This document shows, in pieces, positions 1 to 11,265 of a stretch of DNA of 64,000 nt. Within the stretch, counting starts at the first letter, position 1; every line of letters begins with the position of its first letter. The notes beneath the pieces were generated by a model. The model was not told the DNA's origin. It was given only the letters and a program-made list of their open reading frames with translations, and did no database searches. Source of the stretch: Periplaneta americana. Taxonomy: Eukaryota; Arthropoda; Insecta; Blattodea; Blattidae. The position numbers were made by a program, and so were the translations under genes. The stretch covers positions 186,001 through 250,000 of the forward strand of contig NW_027185501.1 of NCBI RefSeq assembly GCF_040183065.1, in the 5' to 3' direction.

Positions 1-391
1 CGAACTACTGTATTATTATATAGGCCTGTGAATAAATGTTTGCATGCAACAGTGCAATATCTCTCTTATCAGAGTAATTTGTTCCAACCCTCGCAGTAGG
101 AGTAACACTACCATTGCCAGTTTTATATATTTCAACCTGAAATGCCATAAGTAAGATTAAGTTGCGCGCATGCTCAATGATTTATTATTTTATTTGTTTC
201 ATCGCAACTTACCTTTCCTGCACTTCTCTCTATTCTTGCCTCCTCTTCAAGCAGTTATATAAATTTCTTAATTGTTCTGTTGAGCATTGAAATTTTCCCC
301 CAGCAATCATGTTTTTAAAGTGTTCGTCACTGCATCGGTTGTTTTATTTTCAACAATGTCTTTGTATTCTGCAACGATGTCTAATAACATT
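1..391. other. Unassigned AT-rich sequence
   Basis: No coding pattern, terminal repeat or tRNA-like box is visible. Short open frames here start at non-ATG codons and have low-complexity composition. Confidence 0.5.
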
Positions 392-3300
392 TCGATGGCT
401 TGGTTCCAAATGTGGCCATCTGCAAAATTTTCGATTTTGAGTTTTTTGCATATTCTGACTCAGAACCTGATTAGGCTATCTATCAGCTCTAAAAGTGTCT
501 ATTCGTTAAGTTAAAAAATAGCGCCTCAAATCATGTGTAGCAATGTAGCTATGTGAAACCTAAGGTTGAATGACAGTTCCAAATGTGTCTCAAAACAGAC
601 AGCCATAATTGGAATAGAGTTTTCTTTATTTTTATGTTTTCCATATATAGCTACTTGTGGAATGACTTGTTTATTGCACAAAGGTTGTGAATTCTGCAGA
701 TAGATACATAGAATAATAATAAATGCAACAGGTAATTTTGTTACGAATCTTATTCGTGAAGGAAAACTAGATTTACAGTCGTTAATTCGTTATGTTAAAA
801 TTTAATATCTGAATTTCAGTAACTTACTAAGTGTCTTAACAATGACAATAAAGCTTTTTAACCTATAGCTGTTTGTCGTAATGGATGGCTAAAATTAGAA
901 ATCATAATACTCCAACAATAATAATTTTCTCATTCCTTCATGTAAGCATAGCTCGGTTACACAACAGCATGCTAGTTAGTAGTGCGAGTTTTCTGCATAA
1001 TTAGTGATACAATTATTGTATTGAAGATGGCTTCCACAAGTAAAATAATGCTAGAACTATTACATTTAAAAAAATATGATCCCCATATTACTGCAACTTA
1101 TTCATCTAAGGAAATGAATACACAGCCTCTTTCAAGCGAAGATAATAGCCGTTTTGTAATAAGTCCAGAGACAAGTACAGCCACTGCTACGAAAACATCG
1201 CAGGATGTGGATTTGCAATGCAGCGTGATATGGAAATACAACTCTCAGCTGCTAACTTATTGTTATTTTTATATGAAATTAATTATTGCACACGTCTTCA
1301 TTATTTGCTGTTATGAATTTTCTTTTATTATATTTTTATAATTAGAAGTAAATGTATTAAAATTGACTCTCTTATAATTTTATAGACTTCGAAGAGTCAA
1401 CATATTCCAGGTAAATCAATGGCTGAGCCTTATGATTGTAGGCTAAAATGCAAAATACGTATCATCCAAGTGCAAAGAAGCGAAATTTTCACTAATTATT
1501 GGAAATTTGGCAATTTTAATAGGCAACGTGATTTTTAACAGTCTTGTAGTGGTGATTGAATCTAAGAGAAAAACATGTGTAGAAAATTCTAAACGGTCTA
1601 AAACATTGAAATTCTTTTTTAATGTTGATAACTCGGGAAAAGAAATGTGCAAGAAGACGTTTCTCAATACTCTGGCTAGTAAGAAGGGCGTACTACATTT
1701 TGCTATTCAAAGCAGGACAACACAAATGGACAAAGGGAGTGGGTATGGATCTTTAGTAAAAGATCACACTAACAAATTTCCTACAATGTCATCCCGCTAT
1801 TGCAGGAACGATTAAAAAAGGAATACTTGAGCCCAAAATTGAATATTGCAAAGATGTACGGACTATACAAAACTGAATGTAAGGATACTGTCAAGAACAG
1901 TTTTACCATCATGTTTTCAAAACTTATTTTAACCTGTCCTTCCATAGACTACGTAAAGATCAATGTTCTAAATGTGCAACCTATGAATCATCTAATGCGG
2001 AACAAAAGCTAATACTAATGCAAGATGAACACAACAGACACACAGCACTAAAGGACAGAGCAAGAGAAGAAAAAGAGCTTGACAAAAATGAAGCAAGCTA
2101 AATCCTGATACAATACATTCTTGTAATTTTGACTTACAACAAGTTCTGTATGTCCCCACAAATCCAACGAACCCATCCTCTTCTACAAAACAAAGTTAAC
2201 TACATATAATTTTACTACATTTAATGTTGGAGATGGGAGTGGAAAATGTTACATGTGGAATGAAATAGAAGGTGGACGAGGGCCTTGTGAAATTGTTTCA
2301 TGTATCTTTCACCACCTTGAAAAGTATTTCAGAAGCAGTGAAGAGTGTAAGGCTCTTAAGTGACACATCTGAAGGACAAAATAAGAACCAGTATGTAGCT
2401 GCAGTATTCATTTATGCTGTAATGGTGTTAGCAAAAAAAACTGTTGCGAGTGCGATTTGATGCCTGCCAGAATGAAACTGCGTCAAAAAATGTACCAGTT
2501 TACTTGCCATATGAATGGATGACAATTGCTAGAACAGCCAATCGTACAGAACCGAAGTATTAAATTTACCAAAATAAAGATATCAAGTTTGTTTACTGGA
2601 AAGCATTAGCAACGTTAGTGATAATGAATAGAAATACATCTGATGAGGGCAACAAAATAAATACAGATTACAATGAATACAATGGAGAAATGTCTGAAAC
2701 CATTGCACATTGAGAAGAGGACAAATTCTATATTGAAGTTGAACCATTTACGAGAAATTTGCAATTCAGATGACGTTGCTAATGACTGTCAAGATTTCTT
2801 TCAGAATTTATTAAGTGATTTTGCTCTTGAAAATGATGAAACAGTGGTGCCAGATATCAATGATGACGAAGATGAAAATTTTCTTTAAATGAGTAAGACT
2901 ATAGTTTACCAAGTATTTGAAAATAATATCTGCCTCTATTTGTTTGTAAAGAGAACTCAGTGTGTGATAAAATACACTATTACATTCTACAATTTTTTTT
3001 TAATTTTGTTCAGAACTAGTACAATTTTTTTTGTCAGAATTAAAGTTTTTAAATAATCAATCAGCTTAGGATAACAAGCATTGATAAAATTGAATACGTT
3101 TACTGTAGCTGACATTTATTTATGTTTATCTGAAATGAATGAAGTATGGTTCATTATGTACTAGTTTATTTCAATGTTATTCTTTCATATATTGACAATT
3201 CCATATGTTGCTATCTTATTATTTTAAAAAAATCATCAAAATTTATGTTAACTGACAGTGCAAAACATTTGTAGCTAATACATTATTTAAATTATTAATG

Positions 3301-3432
3301 TCAAAATTTTATAGTGAAATAAATAAGTAACCAAAGAAAAGCCCTGATTTGATGGGCAGCTTCAAAGTTTAATTTGTGACTACTGAAAATTTATGATTTT
3401 GGAGATAGCCATGTTTGGAACCAAGCCATCGA
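392..3432 (+). mobile_element. DNA transposon remnant bounded by ~36-bp inverted repeats
   Basis: A segment at 392-428 (core GATGGCTTGGTTCCAAA) reappears inverted at 3396-3432 with a few mismatches. The pair brackets a decayed long ORF on the plus strand (1027-2888), as terminal inverted repeats would. I could not fix a target-site duplication: the flanks are short T-rich runs. Length is about 3.04 kb. The superfamily is undecided. Confidence 0.5.
1027..2888 (+). pseudogene. Decayed transposon-encoded protein (SDTCGGQNRN-type family)
   Basis: Fragments in several frames can be followed in order. Around 1507-1815 there is a Lys/Arg-rich stretch, then HTNKFPTMSSRYCRND. At 1800-2012 comes KKEYLSPKLNIAKMYGLYKTE. 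Near 2230 a frame reads CYMWNEIEGGRGPCEIVSC. At 2370-2430 SDTSEGQNKNQYVAA resembles the SDTCGGQNRNQYIAA block that I know from transposon-derived proteins widespread in insects. At 2495-2540 there is VYLPYEWMTIAR. An acidic C-terminus ending in stop is at 2673-2888. Frameshifts and stops separate all blocks, so it is dead. The family link is from memory and moderate; placement inside the inverted repeats supports a transposon origin. Confidence 0.5.
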
Positions 3433-3815
3433 TTTTCTCTCTTTCACAAAAAGTTTTGCCTCCGTTTCCCACTTTATATTGCCTAGTTGGTTACAAACAA
3501 TATTACTACGCAGCATTGCACCAGTTGTTTTATAGCGACATACATGTATGGAAAGGAAATTATTTGCGTCGTCTACATGGCTCTGTCATTTTGTATATTT
3601 TCCTTTAAAGGTGGAATAGTTAACTGATCGTTAAATATCATCTATACTTTAAAGACTGAAATAGTTTAAAGGTCCGTTACTTAACGACAGATCAGCAATC
3701 TGTGGAACAGGCTCCTTGCAGCCCAGCGTATCATGCTTAGCACTCCTGTTCTGTGAATAATTTTGTCGCCAAACGGCCGCGCTCTTTTACAAATATAGCG
3801 CTCTGCACTGTGAAC
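3433..3815. other. Unassigned sequence
   Basis: I see no gene or recognisable repeat in this stretch. Confidence 0.4.
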
Positions 3816-3819
3816 TTAA

Positions 3820-3960
3820 CTAGGGAAGTGGTACAATTATAACGAAATGAGTCCGAAATCCAATGCCGAAAGTTACCCAGAAATTCTGCTTGAATTGGTT
3901 GAAGGGAAATCTGGGAAAACCCCAACCAGTTAAGATCATGGGTTGGTTCCAATATCGTTT
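3820..3960 (-). repeat. SINE fragment (body of the tRNA-headed family)
   Basis: Read on the minus strand, it carries the CCAACCCATG and GGTTTTCCC blocks followed by a degraded GGGTAACTTTCGGC...GACTCATTTC stretch. The same blocks occur in the complete SINE at 54180-54425. Both ends are lost. Confidence 0.5.
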
Positions 3961-4499
3961 TTTGCAATAGCACTTTTAAAGTAGAGATTTCCAATCTGTC
4001 TGTTTGTGGTAATGCTGCTTACTCGTGCTGCCTAGCCTGGAACAAAATCAGAATTGTAGACCACTGTGCTACTTAATCGGAAGTAAGCAATAAAAATAAA
4101 CTTCCTCCCCACTTCATCAGACTTAAGACTGACAACGTAACAAACACAGGTGTGTTTTAAGTTTTATTTTTATGTATGTATACAAGATGTCTTGTTTTTG
4201 GTAGTTTCCAATATGTAAACGACTTCCATGGTTGAAGACAAACAGTAACAGACTAAGTAACAGATGTTAACCTATCGACATCGCTCTTCACTGAGTATTT
4301 GGAACCAATGCCCTCTACGCAACAACAGAACAACTGAACAGCGCCATGTATCGTTCAGTGCCCTATTGGAAGTAACATAGCACTACCTCCTATATTATGA
4401 ATGTAAAACGGGAATTATATTTGGTATTACAAACGACATAAAACATTCACATTCTGTTAGGTATTGAAAATAACGCATAACGCCGGGTAACTTGTGTCA

Positions 4500-4565
4500 A
4501 CCAGGATTTAAACCCGGGCGTCCTTCCTTTCACGTTCAAATATGCTAACCGTTACTCCGCAGAGG
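4500..4565 (-). repeat. SINE head remnant (tRNA-like)
   Basis: On the minus strand this reads GGAGTAACGGTTAGCA followed by a degraded GGTTTAAATCCTGG. These are the A-box and B-box regions of the same SINE head seen intact at 54180-54425. Confidence 0.5.
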
Positions 4566-4569
4566 ATTG

Positions 4570-4572
4570 TTG

Positions 4573-4628
<56 letters not shown>
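4570..4628. repeat. (TTA)n microsatellite
   Basis: A run of about 19 TTA units directly abuts the SINE head remnant. It explains the poly-isoleucine open frame on the minus strand. Confidence 0.95.
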
Positions 4629-4899
4629 TGTACAGTAATTGTTGAAAAATATTTATTTTCCTTTTCTTTTATACCTATGCAATTATGTATAACCTGAAAT
4701 AAAACGTGATGCACTTTCCAGTGCTTTTTTTAATGAACAAAATTGTGTAAAATTCTTCTTTTATGCTTCTTGTGTCATTACTGCTTAAAGAAGAAAAGAA
4801 TTAGCTACATCTTATAACAAATATTTCTGAGACGAAGGATAAACTAAATGAGTGGTTCGTAAGTAACATTGTCTTCACTTCCCCTGCCTGCTTCACTCC
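4629..4899. other. Unassigned sequence
   Basis: Nothing recognisable is seen between the microsatellite and the LINE remnant. Confidence 0.4.
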
Positions 4900-5713
4900 A
4901 TCTCTTGCAAGGTCGACCCTGGTCTATAGTCTATTGCCATTTTCGGGATCCTATTTTCGTCCATTCGTAATATGTGTTGTCTCCAATTATGTCTGTAGTC
5001 CAAAATTCTATTATTCATAGAATAGGTAGGCTCTCCAAGATAAGTAATAATTTGACCAAAGTCGGATTTTTTTATCCTTAATCACTACCTGTTTCTCTTA
5101 CGTTTGAGTTGTTCCATATTCTAGCTGTGAAGCAATGTACGAATACCATGGAATGTTAATAAATACAACACAATACAATGCAATTCTTTCCTGATATCTT
5201 CATTATGCAGTTTGTCCATTCTTTGGCTTGACGTAAAATGTCATTTCAGCAGCTTGAATTTTGCTAACATTCTTCTGAGTAGGAACCCCAGTTTCAGACC
5301 CATAAGAAGAACAGGAGCGGCCATAACCTTATAATATTTTATTTTTGTATCTCTTCGTGCTTTTTGGACGGTCCTATTAATTGTAACACAAATTCTCTGG
5401 AATGAATGTATTTTCATTTGGATATCATTTTCATATTTATAGCTGGTATTACATCCTAGTATTTGAATTTTGTTACTTGTTCCAACATTTTATTTTCTAT
5501 CATGATCTTTGATCTTACAGTGTATTTACCACAGAATGCCATTATTTTTGTCGTATCTATTGAAATTAACAAGTCGTTTTCTGATTTTATCTTAATACGG
5601 ATAAAAACTGTAATTCCATTTAAAACCTTGTTGAAGTCCAATAAAAACATGATATTACAACAGTATTTGGACGCTGCCATCCAAAATCCTACAAAACTCT
5701 TGGGAAAGCCCAT
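4900..5713 (-). pseudogene. Non-LTR retrotransposon RT C-terminal remnant
   Basis: On the minus strand, 5713-5456 encodes ISIDTTKIMAFCGKY and ends in KMLEQVTKFKY. This is the region after the RT palm, normally 'ISTxKTKVMAFKGKxPIRSKI...FxYLG'. Further downstream, 5050-4920 reads NRILDYRHNWRQHILRMDEN followed by RIPKMAIDYRP, the typical 'WxxHVxRMDxNRxP' tail of such LINE proteins. Frames change and stops occur between blocks. The element is 5'-truncated, so no polymerase active-site motif is present. Its 5' side runs into a SINE. An RTE/CR1-like affiliation is an inference. Confidence 0.6.
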
Positions 5714-5976
5714 TGTTTGCTTTTTTGGTTATTTAACGACGCTGTATCAACTACTAAGTTATTTAGCGTCGATGGAATTGGTGATAGCGAGATGGTATTT
5801 GGCGAGGTGAAGCCGAGGATTCGCCATAGATTACCTGACATTGCCTTACAGTTGCAGAAAACCTCAGAAAACCCAACCAGGTCATCAGCCCAAGCAGGAA
5901 TCGAAACTACGGCCGAGAGCAACTCCGGTTCGACAGCCAAGCACCTCAGCCAACTGAGCTATGCCGGTGGCTGCTA
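5714..5976 (-). repeat. SINE, tRNA-like head 'GCATAGCTCAGTTGG'
   Basis: Reading the minus strand, the head carries an A-box-like GCATAGCTCAGT and a B-box-like GTTTCGATTCC. The body has the ACCTGGTTGGGTTTTC block, and the 3' end reads GACGCTAAATAACTTAGTAG, then TTGATACAGCGTCGTTAAAT. The tail is shared with the SINE at 54180-54425 although the head is different. An open plus-strand frame across this stretch is only a by-product of the repeat. Confidence 0.75.
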
Positions 5977-7875
5977 CTAACAGCAATGCAGATAATATCA
6001 TTATGTTGCAGATTGAGCTTTGAAATATTCACACAATTAAGTAATTTACTACTTATATGCTAATTCTACTTTACGATAGGTCTAAATGGCAACTGTATGT
6101 TTGTTGAATACTATTTTATTACACATTTGTGAAAAATTATGTAGCCCTGAATTGAGCTCTTTTTGAGTGTCCATTCAATATGAACACCAATGTCCTCTAT
6201 TGTGAGCGACTTCTTATAGTTGAATGGAAAAGAATAAGAAAATTATCCTACTACTCGCGGAAGCATGTTATTTGTAAGATTACGGACAAAATACTTAGGG
6301 CTAACTATTTTGTCAGTATTCCCGTCATTCATTCATTGTGGAGTGGAATACGTAATGATAAGGCTAGTCATACATCATAGATACTAAATATAGACGACTG
6401 ATCTGGTTTATATAACTGTTCCAATGTTATAAATAATGTGTGTCCGCTAGAATGTAATAAGTCTGCCCAGTGTATTAATATGTAGCTAATTGGCGATATA
6501 TATGGCTGAGGGGAAAAGAATTCGGCCACCCTACCCCATTACCTGCTGGTCTACTTGCCTTGTTAGTATCACTTTAGAGGTTCAGACATCTTTGAACAGT
6601 TGACTGAACAACTTAGTTAGCCTAATTATAATTTACCTAAATCTTTGTTTTTCTTTAAACAGTATATCTACAGTATTTGGTATTTTTCACAACTGGAATT
6701 ATTGCATAACGTTAATATAAAAATGTTAATGACGAAAATAAAAGAAATTGTAATAAAACGCATATAAAAAGGCTAGTACGTAAATTTAATTACTGCCATT
6801 TTGAAATAATGTTTACAACTTGTTGCATGAAAGAGAAAATATAATAATTAATTAAAATGGAGTTTTAACATCGAATGTGCACGAGGCAACAATCTCTGCA
6901 CTGATAAACCACGAGGTGCAGACAGAATGGCTTTGTAAGGAAGGCTTAGTGGAAGTTAAAGTAAAATTTTCATTTTTTCATTGTCACATCAAAGTATAAT
7001 TTACCGTCCTTGTTTAATTAATATATTATTTTTCTATAGCGATAGGTTTTAATATTACATTTCCTTTTGTCAAATTCAACATCTCGTCGAGCCTGAAAAC
7101 CAATCAAATTGCTGATTGCTAACAACAAAAAACGTATCATAAAAAACTGGTCGACCAGAAGCACACCGATGCAGTGTCAGTCAACGTGAGATTGTACCAA
7201 TAGTGGAATAAAATTAATATCACTTGAAACTACATAAAAACTTATAAAAGTCAAGCAATGCTAACCTTGTTGATATTTTACATCAAATAACTGAGACTAA
7301 TTATAGCATGTCATGCCTTACCTGGCTCAGAAATCGAACGACAGCTGTTGTTTATGACTGCATTGATATGAAAGAGACGTTTTCTTGCAAATAAAATTTA
7401 TTAATGTTCTTGCAGAAGGTGATTGTCTATCGGTCCATCCTTGGTCTTGGCATTATTACCATCTGTTACCACACTGACTGGCTTAGCTTCGCCAGGGCCA
7501 GATCCGGGATGGATCCTTGTACTTAAGTTTACTTTGGCTAATTAAGGAACTTTTTTCAAATGCAGATAACTACAGTTTTTGTGAAAATCGAGAATTTTAT
7601 GTTTTCGTATAGTTTCAAGAAATACAATATTTTCTTTCTGTACAACTGAAAGTACAGATACTATGTCCTAACAATGCTGGATTCGACATTTATATAACGA
7701 AAGAAAAAAACTTCAAAATAACTACAACTTTCAAATGTAGACGAAAAAAAATTAAATATATGAAATCTTCAGTTCAGGTAGATATCAGTTTTTGAAAAAA
7801 AAAACACTCCTCAATTGTGCGCCCTATATATGCAATGATTGTCCCAACTCCGACAGGTGGAATAGGTGGCATTTG
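5977..7875. other. Unassigned AT-rich sequence
   Basis: About 1.9 kb with no coding pattern, terminal repeat or tRNA-like box that I can support. Confidence 0.4.
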
Positions 7876-7879
7876 TGAA

Positions 7880-8165
7880 TCCGATGCTAACAGATAGGTC
7901 ATCCTAACTTAGCCCTGGCAGAGCCAGAACGAGTCCCTGATAAGCCCAGGGCCCCAGCATTGAAAATCTGTATCCCTCCCAAAATTCCACCCCAGCTTAC
8001 TTTTAACTATTACAGATGATAGATGAAATGAGGAGGAGGTGGAATGATGGAGGGAAACAGGAATACCCCAAAAAACCCTCTGGTCTGCTTTGTCCAACAC
8101 GAATTCTATCATGACCTGGCCAAATATCAAACTCAGACCACTTGAATGAAGTGCTAGGATGCTAA
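7880..8165 (-). repeat. Probable SINE or SINE-like dispersed repeat
   Basis: Minus-strand reading starts with a tRNA-like stretch (ATTAGCATCCTAGC ... GTTTGATATTTGG). It continues into a body with GGGGTATTCCTGTTTCCCTC and CACCTCCTCCTCATTTCATC. The composition is distinctly more GC-rich than the flanks. Only one copy is in the window, so the family is not demonstrated here. Confidence 0.4.
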
Positions 8166-8334
8166 TGCTTATGGCACAATCACTGCCTAATATTGTAATT
8201 TTTTGTACAGTCGCCCCAAGAAAAAGTGTCTGAACTCTTGTTTAGATCAAAATTAAAATTTAACGCACAGTTATCTAGTCATTTGATGGGTATCTGGCCT
8301 CCTAGCTGATAATGGATCATCGAGAGTTAAATGA

Positions 8335-8410
8335 GTAAAGCTGTCTGTGTTCTAGTGGACAGAACTCTGGACTCATATGCAGAAGACTTGGGTTCAATCC
8401 TGGCTGGAAA
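8335..8410 (+). repeat. tRNA-like SINE head remnant
   Basis: It reads GTTCTAGTGGACAGAACTCT and then TGGGTTCAATCCTGGCTGG. The second block fits an RNA polymerase III B box (GGTTCRANTCC) and the first sits where an A box would be. No SINE tail follows, so it is a fragment and not a tRNA gene. Confidence 0.45.
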
Positions 8411-8528
8411 ACTTTATTATGTAATTTTTAATTCCTTGTGATTCTTATAGTCTCTAAGTATATCGTATACCATTTTTTATTGTATGGCACACCATGAACA
8501 CACAACAGTTTTTTTTTAAACTCTAGAA

Positions 8529-10399
8529 CAGTGGTTCCCAAAGTGTGCTCCGCGGAGCTGATTCTCCGTCCGCGGCAGTTATGAAGATGTAAAAAGTGAC
8601 GAACTCCATGCAGTTCAGACAAAATTTTTATCTCATGTGAAGACAAATAACGAGAAAGCACTGGAAGCGTCGTACTTGGTTAGTCATGACCTGGCCCTTG
8701 CTGGTAAACCTCACATCCTTGCTGAAGCTAATAAAACCACTATTAGTGACGGTAATGAAGTGCATGGTGGACGGAAAAACTGCAAACTTAACCTCCGGTG
8801 TCCTTATCAACTAACACTGTATGTAATCGAATCCAGGATCTATCAGACAATGTTAAAAATATCATAATTTCCCGTATCAGTCAAAGGAAATTTTCGCAAC
8901 AACTTGACGAATCCACGGACGTTGCCGGATTAACTGTGTTAATGACGTTTGTGCAGTACGAATTTTCAGGTTCTTGTCATGAAGATATTTTGTTCTGTAA
9001 GCCATTGCCATCCTCTACAAGTGGTACTGAATCCTTTTCTCTGATAAATGTCTTCATTGAAAACTCGATATCGTGGGACAATTTCATTTACGTATGTACA
9101 GATGGCACAACGGCCATGGTAAGTCCTGTTGCTGGCGCTGTTACAAGGATCAAGAAAGCTTAAAAAAAAACTGCACAAATAGTCATCGACATGCTCTCAC
9201 AACGAAAAAAATGTCAGCATTATTAAAGCAGGTACTAGGCAACGCTGTCAAAATTATCAACTTTATTAAGGCACGACATCTGATGCGGCTACTCAAAATT
9301 TTATGTGAAGATATGACAAGTATACACGAGTCATTGTTATTACACAAATAAGTGCGATGGATGCGTGGTAAAGCGTCCGTTTACTTGAACTTGGAACAGA
9401 AGTTTCTTCACTTTTGAATGACCAAAACAGTTTCCTAGCAGATTATTTGAATGATCAGGAATGGTTGTGCAAATTACGTTACTTGGCAGACACTTTTTAA
9501 AAAATAAACGAATTCAGTACATCCATACAAGGGAAACAGAAGACTATATTCGAGCTAATAACATAATTGCCATGCTGAAGAAAAAGATAGCATCCTACAT
9601 AGAAAGCATGATAATAAGGATCTGGCATGTTTCTCATGGACTTCAAACTTTATAGAAGAAAACAACATAATCATGAATGACTCATTCATAGCAATAATAA
9701 AAGAACACCTTCATAATTTGCTTCAAAATATGAATTCATACTTTCCATGGGACACTTAGGAATCGATTTGAATTAAATATGAGTGAATTGTGGAGCCATT
9801 TCCAGTGAAGTCAAAACCAGCAGCCCTCACTGCAGCAGATATGAGGTCCTTGTAGACATGGTTTCAGATTCCCACTCTCAGGCATCATTTAAAAGCAAAC
9901 CACTTCCCGAATTTTGATCTCAGTTAGGGGAAGATCTTTCGATATTAAGTTCAAAAGCTAAATTGCTCTGCTGCTTTTGGTACTACATACCTCTGTGGAA
10001 TGGCCTTTCGAGGTACACGGCTACAAAAACAAAATATCGAGCTCGTTTGGATGCAGAAGACGATATGAGTCTTCAACTAACTTCTGTGACACTGGACATT
10101 GACAAACTCTGCTGCAAGAAACAGGAACTTCGAGTATACATGTAACACTGTAACGTTTTTTTAATATATTAACTAGTTATATCATTTTGTAAATTGAAAT
10201 AATATTCTCTATTTTTTTTACTATAGTTTCCTTTATTAATATAATGTACCTTATTATTCACACTTCCGTATACATTTCGTGCACAGCATGCTTCATAAAA
10301 CATAGAAGACAGAACTAAACATTAAACATTTCTTGGGGCCCCACGAGAAACTTTTGCTTCAAAAGGGGTTCTGTGGCTGAAAAAGTTTGGGAACCGCTG
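8529..10399 (+). mobile_element. hAT transposon with perfect 8-bp TSD (CTCTAGAA)
   Basis: Termini are CAGTGGTTCCCAAA on the left and its inverted counterpart (CAGCGGTTCCCAAA) on the right. CTCTAGAA occurs immediately outside both ends (8521-8528 and 10400-10407). The 8-bp duplication fits the hAT preference nTCTAGAn, which is family knowledge. The element is 1871 bp and holds a full-length but decayed transposase in the plus orientation. Because the TSD is intact, the boundaries are firm. Confidence 0.93.
8637..10145 (+). pseudogene. hAT transposase, decayed (ZBED5/SCAND3-like)
   Basis: Blocks in order: ASYLVSHDLALAGKPHILAE (8660-8720); VCNRIQDLSDNVKN (about 8820); FSQQLDESTDVAGLTVLM (about 8890), the first catalytic Asp region; ISWDNFIYVCTDGTTAMV (about 9070-9120), the second; NCTNSHRHALTTKKMSALLK then AVKIINFIKARHL (9170-9270); ESLLLHK (about 9340); and the C-terminal dimerisation region, with TATKTKYRARLDAEDDMSLQ then LTSVTLDIDKLCCKKQEL, at 10018-10130. 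Several frameshifts and stops separate the blocks. The protein resembles vertebrate-type ZBED5/SCAND3 hAT proteins and presumably cut and pasted the surrounding element. It is clearly non-functional now. Confidence 0.85.
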
Positions 10400-10407
10400 C
10401 TCTAGAA

Positions 10408-11265
10408 CTAAGTCACACTGGTAAACCCTTTTCCACTGAAATGTCTTAAAAATTAAAACGCGTTCTCCTCAATGTTTTAGAAGAACTGGCTGTATGCATC
10501 TCCTGTGACTGCTGATGAATTAGGACAACTAGTCCAGAATGCCTGCAGATTAATTTCATATAGACCTGTGATATGGTCCATGTCCTAGGGATTGCGAGAA
10601 ACTCATCCAATGGCATGACAGATAAACTTCCAATCAAATGTGTTTTTCTTAAGATACTTTAAATTATTTTATTTCAATTACGGAATATGATGGTTTTATT
10701 TTATGCCATAATTATGTTGTTTGTTGTAAAATAATACTTTCTTACTTAGTTTCCCTTATCAGTGCCTAAAATGCATGATTTTAATTTTAGAACCTTTAAA
10801 AAAAATCTACAGATGCAAGTGATCAAACCTTGGAATTCAGTATGTGATCTAAGACAAAGCATTGCAGTGAATGCCTTTTCAACATTATGATATGACCTTG
10901 CTATTCCGTCATAAAAGTTTAAAGACAAGAACTTAAAAAAGAAGTCGTGCTTATGGTAGCTTCCTTTGTTATTTCACTGCTTAATGACGTAAATTAAATC
11001 ATATTAAGATGTAGAAAAATAACAGACAATAATTCATCTACTGAACTTAGTCCTGAAAACCAAAATCCATTTGCTAAATACTGAATGTTTAGAGGGTTCT
11101 TAGGTAAGCTAAATTAATATGATTATACTACATAGATATGCTAAAAACAGTATTAAGTAATTCTGTCACAATGTGGATTCAAACTCATGATGGAAAGATT
11201 ACAGAACCAAAGCTCTTGCTTTGAGCCACTCTGTAGTCTCGCAGACACTCGCCTATTTACATGTA
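10408..11265. other. Unassigned sequence
   Basis: No gene or bounded repeat is seen. The start (10408-10640) follows directly on the hAT target site and is part of the pre-insertion sequence. Confidence 0.4.

Noticed and set aside
4508-4714. Minus ORF with poly-isoleucine
   Set aside because: Produced by the (TTA)n microsatellite.
5717-5980. 87-codon plus-strand ORF
   Set aside because: It is the antisense of a SINE with tRNA-like head and shared tail.
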